Assembly (NCBI GenBank): GCA_022749755.1
Contig: CM040444.1
Location: forward strand, 1,991,026 to 2,055,025
From: Azadirachta indica
Taxonomy: Eukaryota > Streptophyta > Magnoliopsida > Sapindales > Meliaceae
Length of the DNA stretch: 64,000 nucleotides
Reading direction: 5' to 3'
In this document: positions 11,563 to 20,906 of the stretch, one piece after another
How the letters are laid out: every line of letters starts with the position of its first letter
Numbering within the stretch: the first letter of the stretch is position 1
Position numbers and translations under genes: made by a program
The notes under the pieces: generated by a model
What the model was told of the DNA's origin: nothing
The model's input: the letters and a program-made list of their open reading frames with translations, nothing else
Database searches by the model: none

Positions 11563-12396
11563 TGTTGTTATTATTACAATTCAATGGTCATCTCTATCCT
11601 CATCTACATCCACATCCACATCCATGGCCTCGTCCTCGATCAAATCCTCTTCCATGTTGGCCTTTCTCATTATCGAAACTTTCTTCCCTTTCTTTGAACG
11701 TGAGCTTTATTTGGAAAACTTGTTCCAAGGCTTCTTGTTTTCTTTTTTGTCTTTTTTCATATGCTTGTAATGAGCCTATGAGTTCTTCAATGGTCATAGA
11801 TTCTAAATCTTGTGTTTCTTCAATTGTTACAATAATATGCTCAAATTTTGAATCATGGAATGAAGAATTTTCTCTATAATTTGAACATTACTTAAGTTTT
11901 CTCCATTTCTTTTTAATAATTAGTGACCACCAAAACTTTAGAAAAGTATTCAGAAATTGATTCACATTCTTTCATATATAAAGATTCAAACTTATCTCGT
12001 AGAGTTTGAAGACGTACCTTCTTCACTCTTTCAGCACCTTAGTATGAAGTTTGAAGACGTACCTTCTTCACTCTTTCAGCACCTTAGTATGAAGTTTGAA
12101 GCATCTCCCACGCTTTTTTGGCAGTGGTTGCATTTGAAACCTTCTCAAAACCATCTTTATCTAATACTTGATAGATGAGGTAGGGAGTTCACTTGTCTCT
12201 CTTTCTAAAATCTTTCAAGAGATCTTTTTAAGCTTGAGTAAGGGTAACCTTATCTTTTGGCACATCAAACCCTTTCTCTACAATTTCCCACATATCTTGA
12301 GCTCCTAGCAAATCCTTCATCTTGATGCTCCAATTATCGTAGTTGCTCTTAATGAGCTTTAGAATTTAGAAAAAAGCCATCCTATTGCTTGTCATG
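11563..12396 (-). pseudogene. Copia gag, multiply interrupted
   Basis: From ATG at 12396 the minus strand reads the usual Gag start, with SNYDNWSIKMKDLLGAQDMW and EIVEKGFDVPKDK, then KAWEMLQTSY and a C-terminal repetitive stretch rich in Asp-Val near 11610-11660. There are stops in every frame, including one after MAFF close to the start. A 45-bp tandem duplication (12003-12092) lies in the middle. Confidence 0.85.
12003..12101. repeat. 45-bp exact tandem duplication inside copia gag
   Basis: Two identical 45-bp units (12003-12047, 12048-12092) and the first nine bases of a third. The unit length keeps the frame. Confidence 0.95.
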
Positions 12397-12411
12397 GTCA
12401 CTCATACCTTT

Positions 12412-12423
12412 GCTCTAATGCCA
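12412..12423 (-). other. Primer binding site of the complete copia element
   Basis: Complement TGGCATTAGAGC, two changes from the tRNA-iMet site, three bases from the LTR end. Confidence 0.85.
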
Positions 12424-12426
12424 CTT

Positions 12427-12854
12427 TATTAGAAGATGGAGAACTTATATTGCAAGAGAAAATAAATTTGTTAGGAATAATTATGAATAAGGAAGGAAGA
12501 AGAAATTTATAATCTTATTGATTTCCTATTTTTGGCTTGACATACAATGGAAGAAATCACACTTATTTATAATATGACACCTCCTTAACAAATTGTTAGA
12601 ATTATGTCAACACACATCTAATCTAATGATTACAAATTTCCTTCTAAAAGTTTACATAATAATATCCAGATATTAACTAGATATTTACATAATATACAGT
12701 AAATATCTAAATATTTACTGTATTTATCTAAATATTTATTTTATAAATATCTAGTTATTTTTTTTAAATTTCTAAAAATTGGGTCATACTATTCCTAAGC
12801 CCAAATCTTACAAGCCCAATTTATTTTAAGCCAAATCAAGTTTAATTTTCAACA
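12427..12854 (-). repeat. 5' LTR of the complete copia element
   Basis: 428 bp; on the minus strand it starts TGTTGAAAATTAAAC and ends CTTCTAATA (canonical CA changed to TA). Confidence 0.9.
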
Positions 12855-12980
12855 ACTACATACTACACATAACCTAACAACCATTATCAAACCTTTAAAA
12901 AATTAAGCTATGAAAGATGAATTCTATTACTACCAGACAAAACAAAAATCAATTTAGAGCTATTTAATCCTTTCTTTTCA

Positions 12981-13326
12981 CAATAGATGAAAAGGTGATA
13001 GACTCTGCAGAAAGTTCCTGTCATACATTACACAGACTAACATTTCACGATTTACAGTATTGCATGTGGATACTTACTTCAAAAGAGATGAATTAGTCCC
13101 TCCCTTTACAGACAAATTTGTTCAGGAAAGCATTGGGGCTATTAGGAAATGTGCCAGAACAATGTAGAGACTGCTCTATTTTCTACTATAGGCTACAATA
13201 AAGTTGATACATTCAACTTTCTTGCTGGTAAAAAATTTGATTACAAAAATGCCAATAAACAACCATTTATCCAAAGGAATGATAAATCCACTATTCTTCA
13301 CATTGCTATTATTTCTCAACATTTGG
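12981..13326 (+). pseudogene. Ankyrin-PGG paralogue, exon 1 fragment
   Basis: Aligns with exon 1 of the ankyrin gene at 20907-24683 from its GTGATAGAGCTCTG region to the exon end. The last part is still readable (13149-13326) as ETALFSTIGYNKVDTFNFLA and RNDKSTILHIAIISQHLG, matching GETALHIAARYGKAEIFSFL and RNDKTNILHISILARHFG of the intact gene. A GT donor is kept at 13327. About 100 bp of coding sequence is deleted in the middle and frames shift upstream. Exon 2 of this copy is not next door but at 19594-19754. Confidence 0.85.
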
Positions 13327-13919
13327 GTAAGTTCGGAGTTCACCGTGGTTACTATTAGTGATTTAATCTATCAAACTGATTAATATAATAATTAAAAAAA
13401 TTAAATATATCTTTTTTCAATAGTAGTTAGCTAAGCATTGTGTTTTTAAAATTAAAAAAAAAATGTTTAATAGTAATTTTTGAATATAGTCTTTAAAAAA
13501 TGAAAAATAACAAAAAGAATGTAGTATTATTTTTAAAATGAATACAATTAATTTTTTAAGGATAAAATGATGATTAATTGGAAGTGCTTTCTTGAAAATG
13601 ATAGAGAGCAAGAAAAAATATTTTTCACTTCTTACTAGAAATATTTAAAAATATTTAGTTTAACATAACTTTTGTTTGTTATTTCTTAATTTCATAAATG
13701 TAGACCAAACAAGCATTTTCGTTTGTTATCGAGGTAGTTGAAACACCCATACAACCATATACTGTGTCACATATGGAAATACTCATGTGACCACATACCA
13801 TGGCATATGCGAAACACAAGACCATAAACGGCAGCATGTGTGATAAACATGGTCGTATACCACAACACATGAAAAGGGCTTAGAAAAGTGCCCTTAGTTC
13901 TTTATTTACACCTTAAGAT
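13327..13919. other. AT-rich non-coding stretch
   Basis: Begins as the intron after the ankyrin fragment. From about 13720 there are short repeated CACATATG/CATGTG words, as often seen in retrotransposon LTRs. No coding signal. Confidence 0.4.
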
Positions 13920-15124
13920 ACGTATTAATTTGCTTCAAATGGCTTGATGCTAAGCATTTTGCCCTTGTTAGCTAGGGTCGGGCACCTAGGTATACCATAG
14001 ACTAGGAGCCCAAGTATGCCAAGGACCAAGTTGACGTGACTTGAGTTTCCATTCACACTAAAAAATATTGAGCAAGGGACCATCGAAAAGTAAGAGAGAA
14101 CAACATCTGAATTTGTCAAGAGGCAGGGAGCATCTTTAGTTAGCCAAATACTAGGTGGCAGTGCGAGGACCAACTGCCAACTAGAGGGAGACTACAAGCC
14201 AGCTGAAGGTTGAATAGTACCTCACCATCTAGAAAGTAGGGGACAACCAAATCCCTTAGCACAATAAGATCAAGCTACATGATGCAAAGGTGTTGGATGA
14301 TACAAAAGCCATTAATCTTAACTTGTCGTGTGGCACTACTAGGTCAAATAGCAAGCTCCACGTTTACTAGGTTGAGCAAAGTTAGGGCAATATGCATTAG
14401 TTAATCACTGCTTAACTTTGCCTTTATATATAAACATATTTTTGCTAGGTTTAAAGTAAGTTGCTACTTTTTATCTTCTTCACTCTAAGGAAAAACCTAT
14501 TCTCCCAAGAAAGCTCTCTCTTACACAAACTCCCAAAGAACATTCCCTATGCCTATTCTAACCTCCATTAATGCTTCATAAGCCCTCTGTGAGCATCTCT
14601 CATTGACTGGTTTCTTCAAAGGATCAAGAGTCTTGACCTTGGCAAACCTCCTTAGTCCTTATTTCTCTTCCTAGCATTTCATTTTTATATACATAGGAGG
14701 GGCACAACCCATGCCTTTCAAATTTACTATCTGATAAAAGCTAAATTAAGCATTGGTAGAGGATCGCTAGAGAGGCGACCTTTGTCTGACCTGTGTTCTG
14801 TCTTCCAGGGTGTTGTGAAGTAGTTTGGCAAAATCTTGGTTTTGAGACTGTTTAGACATTGGAGAGGTAGAACAGAGCGATTCTGAGACTGTTTAGACAC
14901 TGGAGAGGTAGAACAGAGCGGTTTTGAGACTGTCGGGCAATGTTTATTCACCATTTCAAAAGATTCCTCTCCAGATTTTCCTTCACCTAGCTTCGGACCA
15001 CATTGCCTGTTTGCTTTAAACGAAGACTTGGTACAGCCCAACTAACCACGTCGTGAACACCCAAACCCATCTTTGGACCTGGTGTGATTAAGCAAAATTC
15101 CCGCATCAACATTAGTACACAAAG
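13920..15124. other. Unassigned, less AT-rich block, LTR-like
   Basis: Base composition is clearly more balanced than in the flanks. A TATA-like CTTTATATATAAAC at about 14422-14435 is followed by a pyrimidine-rich stretch, as in an LTR promoter/leader. A minus-strand frame at 14727-15041 exists but is built on a 41-bp tandem repeat. I see no second copy in the window, so it may be an LTR or leader of an element related to the copia remnant that starts at 15125. Confidence 0.35.
14844..14935. repeat. 41-bp tandem repeat, about 2.2 copies
   Basis: GAGACTG recurs at 14844, 14885 and 14926 with near-identical sequence between; the units differ by a few bases. Confidence 0.9.
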
Positions 15125-17160
15125 ATAATAATGGAGGCCAATAGAATACATGGTACCTTGACACTAGTGCAAGCAATCACATGTGTGGAAAAGCAAACAT
15201 GTTCGTAGAGTTAGATAAACCAATAAGTGACATTGTTTCATTTAGAGATGATTCATAAATAACCATGAAAGGAAGAAGTAATATTCTTATACGATTGAAA
15301 GATAATAGGCATCAATTTATTGGAAATATCTACTATGTGCCCAATATGAAAAGCAATATTTTGAGTTTAGGTCAACTTTTAGAGAAAAGCTATGATATTC
15401 ATATAGAAGATTATAGTCTTTTATAAGAGATGACAAATGTAACTTAATTATCAAATTAAAAATGTCAATGAATAGAATGTTTCTTTGAATATTCAAAACA
15501 TGTTTCAAAATTATTGAAAACTTGTTACAAAGATGCATCATGGCTATGGCATCTTCAATTTAGGCATATTAACTTTAAAAGAAGAGAACTGTGGTCTAAA
15601 AAGGATATAATACAAGGTCTTCCTTGCATTTATCATCCAAGCCAATTTTGTGAAGAATGTTTACATGGGAAGTAATTTAAAAAATGTTTTCCGAAGGAGT
15701 CTATCTTTAGAGTCGAAAAAACTATTGCAGCTAATTCATGTACATGTATATAGTCCATTCAAGCCAAGTTCTCTCGGTATCAACAATTATTTCCTTGTCT
15801 TTGTTGATGATTTTTCAAGAAAAGTATAGATACACCTTCAAAGCAAAAGTCAGAAGTCTTTGGAGCCTTCAAGAAATTTAAAGCTGTTCAGATTAAGGCC
15901 ATGAAAACTAATTATGGAGGAAAATTCACGTCCAAAGAGTTCCAAGAATTCTATGAAGTAAATGAAATTCGATGATGTCTTAACAGTTCCAAGATTCCCT
16001 AAAAAAATGGTATTGCTTAAAGAAAGATCGAACAATTCTCAACATATCAAGGCGTATACTAAAAAGCAAAAAACTACCCATAGAGTTTTGGGCTAAAGTT
16101 GTAGTAACAGTTGTCTATCTATCCAATTAATTTCCTACAAGAAGCGTGTGGGGTAAAAACACCACAAAAAGCATAGAGTGGAAGAAAGTTTGGTATCTTT
16201 TGTCTTAGAGTTTTTAGAAGTATAGCTTTTGTTCATGTACCAGATACAGAATAACAAAGTTAGATGATAAAAAGAGAGTTTTATCTTCATTAGCTATGAG
16301 CCAAGTTCAAAAGGTTACAAGTTATACAATCCAAATAATAAGAAGATCCAGTCAATAGAGATGTAATATTTGATGAAGAAGGAGAAAGGAATTTTCGTCC
16401 AGGAATTTCAATCCAAATGTAGATGACTTGAACTTCTTTCTTTGTCTAAAAAAGAACCAATAAATGGAGCAAGCAAGAGATACAAGAGAAGAACCTACTA
16501 CTCTATACACTCCACCTACTTCACCAATAACTAACACTCAAACAGATTCACCATCATCTTTTCTAAATGAAAAAAATGAAGAATCAACAAAGAGTCTCCA
16601 AGATCTCTATAAGGTAACTAAGAGGTTAGATATTTTTTTGCCTATTTGCTAAGTGTGAACTAGTGAGCTTTTAATAAGCTGCACAAGAGGAGAAATGAAA
16701 AAATAAAATGGACGAGTAAATTAAAGTAATTGTGAAGAATGACATGTGGGAGCTTGCAAAGGACACAATGCCATTGGAGTTAAATGCGTGTACAAAATAA
16801 AGAAGAATGTAATTAGAGAATTTCAACGATATAAGGTAAGGCTACAGTTAAATAGTCGGCATCAACTATGATGAGTTGTTTGCTCCACTAGAATACTTGG
16901 CAACTATTAGACTAATTATTTTCTTGGCAACTCAAAACAAATGGAATATCCATCAACTAGATGTAAAATCTGTCTTCTTAAGTGGAGTTCTTAAAAAAAA
17001 CATCTACATACAATAACCATAAGGCTACAAAGTCAAAAGACAAGACAAAAAGGTGCTATAATTGAAAAAGGCTTTCTATGGATTGAAATAATTGTACCAA
17101 GAGCATGGAATAGTTGAAGTGACAAACATTTTCAAAAGAATAGTTTCACTAAATGGCCTA
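15125..17160 (+). pseudogene. Ty1/copia remnant: protease to RT
   Basis: Reads, with many stops and shifts: protease WYLDTSASNHMCGKANMF (about 15150), pre-integrase NMKSNILSLGQLLEKSYDI (about 15345) and WLWHLQFRHIN (15545), the Cys pair FCEECLHGK (15650), integrase pieces FGAFKKFKAV and GGKFTSKEFQEFYE (15860-15960), a connection region with TPPTSPITNTQTDSPSS (16464-16652), and the RT start LATQNKWNIHQLDVK to APRAWNS (16920-17115). It is the same family as the complete element at 7848-12854 but in the opposite orientation and more decayed. No gag, no LTRs. It lies between the two halves of the ankyrin pseudogene. Confidence 0.85.
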
Positions 17161-18540
17161 TAAACACGCATTCTACATCAAGATCAAAAATAAAGAATTA
17201 TCAATTTGATAACTGATAACAATTATCAATTTAATTGAGATAATTAAACGATTTATATAAAATATTGTTAGTAATGAAAATTTTGTTAGAACAAAATACC
17301 GAATTTAATTGATACATTAAAAATTATTTCTCTATTAACCTATATAATTTATGTATTGATATGATTATAATAATTATTGATTATTGATTATTATAATATC
17401 AATTACTATATTTCAATTGTAATTATTAATAAAATAACATTTATACACATTACCAAGTATGATTGACATCATACTATATATTTTCCACTCTAATTGTGAG
17501 TACAAATATTTACAACTTTTTGTTAAGTTATGATCTAAATGTAATTAGTTATTGTTTTTATTTCATTTTTTTAGATGTAGCATTAAATTATTATATTTTA
17601 TTTATGATTAATGAATAATAATTGCTGATTATTAAATTGATGATTCTTATCAATTGACAATTGCTATCAATTATTTTAATTCATCAACTATTTTGTGAAA
17701 AAATTAAATTTTTTTTTTTGATAATATATGAAATAATGATTTCACGTACGAAAAATTAATTCATTGTTATTGAAAAGATATAATAAATTTGATTTATATT
17801 ACGAGATTTGATGAAAATTAAACATTGATGATACATTTTTTAATAATAAATTAATATTGTAATTGTAGAAAATAGTTTTTGTTTAATACTTTAAATATAT
17901 ATTCAAATCCATAAATTTAATATTTTCTAAAATTATATAAGTTTAAATAAATTATTATATACATTTTTAAATCCCTGTTACCTAAACTAAAAACGACATG
18001 AATTGCCTGCGCCACTCTATTTTTCACTCATAATCACTCATTATTATTGCAAATGATAATATTTTTCATAAATATAAATTATTTAGATAATTGTTAATGT
18101 TATGTACAAGAATAAATATTTTTATGATTTTATTAACTTTTAATATTAAATTTGTGATATTTGGGATTTTAATCACTATATTCTTCATTTTAGAGAATTT
18201 TATATTATATAAAATAATTTAATAATTCAAAATAATTTAGATTATAAAATTATTTTATATCATTATAATAATTTAAAATTATTTTTAAATAATTGTTAAA
18301 AGAAAATAATAGTTATAATTATTAAAGTTAAATTTTCTTAGATTATAATTTTTTTATCAATATAATGATTTTAAATAACATTGTTAATAATATAAACTAA
18401 ATATGTACTTATAATAAAATATTATTTCTTTACATAAATTTTCAAATGAATGAGAGTACTGCAGTTGCAATGTAATTACATATTTGTCTTCCAAGTCCTG
18501 TGCTTAAATCTTTTAAGGAAAACTTTTTATTTATATTAAC
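17161..18540. other. Very AT-rich non-coding stretch
   Basis: Runs of A/T, TTA and ATT words, with local inverted words such as AATTGATAAT/ATTATCAATT near 17200-17650. No reading frame or recognised repeat. Confidence 0.5.
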
Positions 18541-18544
18541 AAAG

Positions 18545-18716
18545 TCAAATTTTGGTTAAATGGCCCGTGCTGGGCTCAATGATTCTCAAGCAAGCTCGGG
18601 CCGGCCTGACAGGATTATTATGCATGCCTGGGCCGACCCGACATGCGAGCCCATTTGGGCTTTCAATTCACAGGCCGGGCCGAGCCGGGCCAGCTTAACT
18701 CGTTTGCCACCTCTAA
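18545..18716. repeat. GC-rich MITE-like fragment
   Basis: A GC-rich island in AT-rich DNA, with repeated GGGCCG/CGGGCC words, ending GTTTGCCACCTCTA. That end, read on the minus strand as TAGAGGTGGCAAAC, is the type of terminus found in plant hAT-like MITEs. The left terminus is not clear. A 67-codon frame across it is probably chance. Confidence 0.5.
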
Positions 18717-19593
18717 TTGCAAGTATATATAACCACTTGCACTTTAAAATAATAAATATATGAGTACTAAGTATAAATTCTCTTTATTATTAAAAGAAGA
18801 AAAAAGTTACCAACTTAACTTAAGTAATGTTTTTAAAATCTAAATATAATTGAAATTTGAATATGATTGATATGTTTGTGTTTTTACTTTATATATCTAA
18901 ATATAAATGTTAAGTTATTTATTTTTATAAAACAAAAAATAGTAAACTAATATATTTAAACATATATATTATAAAGAATATGTATTCGATATGTTAAGTT
19001 GTTAACATATATAAATGTTAAGTAATTAATAAACTAAAGGTGTTGAAAAAATATTTAATTCATTTAAACTTTTAGTTTTTTAGATTTAATTTAAAATTTT
19101 TAACTCAACTACATTAAGGTATTTTTAACAAGTTTTCATATATAAATTAAAAAATAGATAGCTCTTAATCATCTAAATAAAATTATTCATAATTCAATCA
19201 AAAAATAAACTGGCTCTTAATATATTGTCTTTGCATGCAACCTATTGTACAAAAAGTAGAAAAAAAAGTTTTATTCTTTTAGTAATAAAAAATATACATT
19301 CACAAGAATTTGTTTCAATGTGAATCTTTGTTAATTTTACAGAGTTCGGTCTACTTTTATTTTAGTTTTATATATTTTTTGAGAAGTAAGACTCATTAGA
19401 CTCATTACATCATACAACATTATCTTTTTATTAAAAAATCTGCCTTGTTTTATGAAGTTCAATTGACAAAAAAAAAAAAAAAAAAAAATGCGAAGACGTT
19501 AGTCTTGGTACCCTGCTTTATAACAAGGGATAATGAGATCAATTATTTTTTAAATATCCATATCCTTGTTATCTAATTTATTCAATTAACCTC
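18717..19593. other. AT-rich non-coding stretch with poly-A run
   Basis: Contains a 21-base A run (19468-19488). Without a retroposed body upstream the run is treated as simple sequence. No gene seen. Confidence 0.5.
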
Positions 19594-19754
19594 TAAATGC
19601 AAGAACAAAATTAGCACTACTGCAAGTTGCAAAAGGAATAAGTATTGAATTAGGAACGAGATGGGATGACTGGCCTTACAGCTTGTCATGCAAGCCAGAG
19701 GGTTTTAAACTCAAGCTTCAAAATGGCTTTTCAAAGAAACTCATAATGAAATTT
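19594..19754 (+). pseudogene. Ankyrin-PGG paralogue, exon 2 fragment
   Basis: Matches exon 2 of the intact ankyrin gene (21536-21685) and the end of its preceding intron: ATGCAAGAACA, then the block GATGGGATGACTGGCCTT and the AAGCCAGAGGGTTTTAAAC stretch equivalent to CCGGAAGCTTTTAAACGC. Its frame is broken. It continues the pseudogene whose exon 1 piece is at 12981-13326, 6.3 kb upstream. Confidence 0.8.
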
Positions 19755-19818
19755 CATGCACTTGAATTTATTTTTAACTAAACAATTAGTACATAAACAA
19801 GCCGAGGGGGCGGCAGTG

Positions 19819-19983
19819 ATTCTTTTCTTGGATGATCATCTGGCTCCCTATTTTTGGCAATGGAATTAATCAACTTTGAGTTTGTGCCTTGCCTTTCCAC
19901 TTTATTTTAACAGTTGCCTGCTTGACAGGTAAGTTTTAAATTCTTTTCTTGAATGATCATCGGGCTACCTGTTTTGGGAAAAT
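19819..19983. repeat. Diverged direct repeat, about 45 bp, 121 bp apart
   Basis: ATTCTTTTCTTGGATGATCA at 19819 recurs as ATTCTTTTCTTGAATGATCA at 19940, and similarity continues for about 25 more bases. Confidence 0.85.
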
Positions 19984-20162
19984 GTTACAACGACATAATC
20001 CATACGTAATATAATTGAAATGATGAAATTATCTTATTGATAATTTCAATCAGAATCTTGAGCTTAATTAGTTAATATGATTAATTGGACGAATTAACGC
20101 TATGTTTATTGGAAAAAAGATAAAAAAACCGCCTTTGCTTTTTTTTTGTTAATTATTACTTA

Positions 20163-20555
20163 GAGTCCGTTTGGTATAACTTTTCAAATAAAACTTTTAT
20201 GAGTAGAGCTTTTAACAAAAATTTATTAATCGTTTGGTTGTCACAAATAGCTTTTAAGAAAATTTGAGTAATTACTTTAATAGAAAAATTTTTAATATTT
20301 TATTTTAAAGAGATAATGTAAAATTTTTAAAATAAAGTAAGGATATTTTAGACAGTTTTATCTTTTAAAAAAGCTGAAGAAGTTCTACTGCCAAAAGTCT
20401 AAATTTTGGGCTTCCTCCAATAGAAGAAAAATAGTTTTTTTAATTCTCAAAAACTCTTTTTCATTGTCAACCAAACAACATCAAAAAATTTGAAAAGAGT
20501 TTTTATCATTAAAAAAACCCTTTTAACTAATGAAAAAACCAAACCAAACGGACAC
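20163..20555. mobile_element. MITE with TTA target duplication
   Basis: 393 bp, no coding capacity. The left end is GAGTCCGTTTGGT; the right end, read on the minus strand, is GTGTCCGTTTGGT (one mismatch). TTA lies directly outside both ends (20160-20162 and 20556-20558). A 3-bp TTA duplication fits PIF/Harbinger (Tourist-like) MITEs. It lies about 350 bp upstream of the ankyrin gene start and could influence its promoter. Confidence 0.8.
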
Positions 20556-20813
20556 TTAACTCTGTTAATTTTGCTTTCAAGCAAAGTTGTGGAGATTAAA
20601 TTTTCTTTTGTTTTAAATGGGCAAATTAAAGTCTCAATTTTATCAGGATAAGAAAGGTACAGACACGATCCTTGGAATTTAAGGCATCTCCCACCATAAC
20701 TTTAATATGAAAATGACACTCACCTCATATGGAAAGAGGACGTACGCAAAGTTTTATTCCATAAGTGCTGTGCATTTATCATACCTTGTGTAATAGAAAG
20801 AAAATAAGAGCAC

Positions 20814-20835
20814 ATATATATATATATATATATAT
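20814..20835. repeat. (TA)n run in ankyrin gene promoter/leader
   Basis: Lies 72 bp upstream of the proposed ATG; no other convincing TATA box was found closer to the start. Confidence 0.8.
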
Positions 20836-20906
20836 CAACCGTCATATCATTACTGATCATTAGCACCTCTTTCTCTAATAATTATACTGCTTCATTTGCC
20901 CCTTTA

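Larger units (their letters stand above)
7848..12854 (-). mobile_element. Structurally complete Ty1/copia retrotransposon
   Basis: 5,007 bp with two LTRs (7848-8279 and 12427-12854) that match along their whole length. In minus-strand order it has PBS (12423-12412), gag, CCHC knuckle, protease, integrase, RT, RNase H and polypurine tract (8291-8280), the copia order with integrase before RT. Flanks are GCTAC (7843-7847) and ACTAC (12855-12859), matching at four of five bases, as expected for a decayed 5-bp target duplication. The reading frames carry many stops and frameshifts, and the LTRs differ by scattered substitutions and small indels, so the insertion is not recent. It cannot move by itself now. 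Confidence 0.92.

Noticed and set aside
11508..11879. 123-codon + strand frame
   Set aside because: Antisense of the copia gag and knuckle, whose minus-strand motifs (CYNCQKFGHYVSKC) are unmistakable.
13720..13880. Possible CRISPR-like spaced repeats (CACATATG/CATGTG words)
   Set aside because: Irregular spacing and no constant repeat; plant nuclear DNA, so only low-complexity LTR-like sequence.
14727..15041. 104-codon minus frame with repeated Ser/Gln/Leu segments
   Set aside because: Produced by the 41-bp tandem repeat; no known domain and no gene context.
18560..18763. 67-codon + frame in the GC-rich island
   Set aside because: The island has MITE-type ends and palindromic GGCC words; the frame has no known motif.
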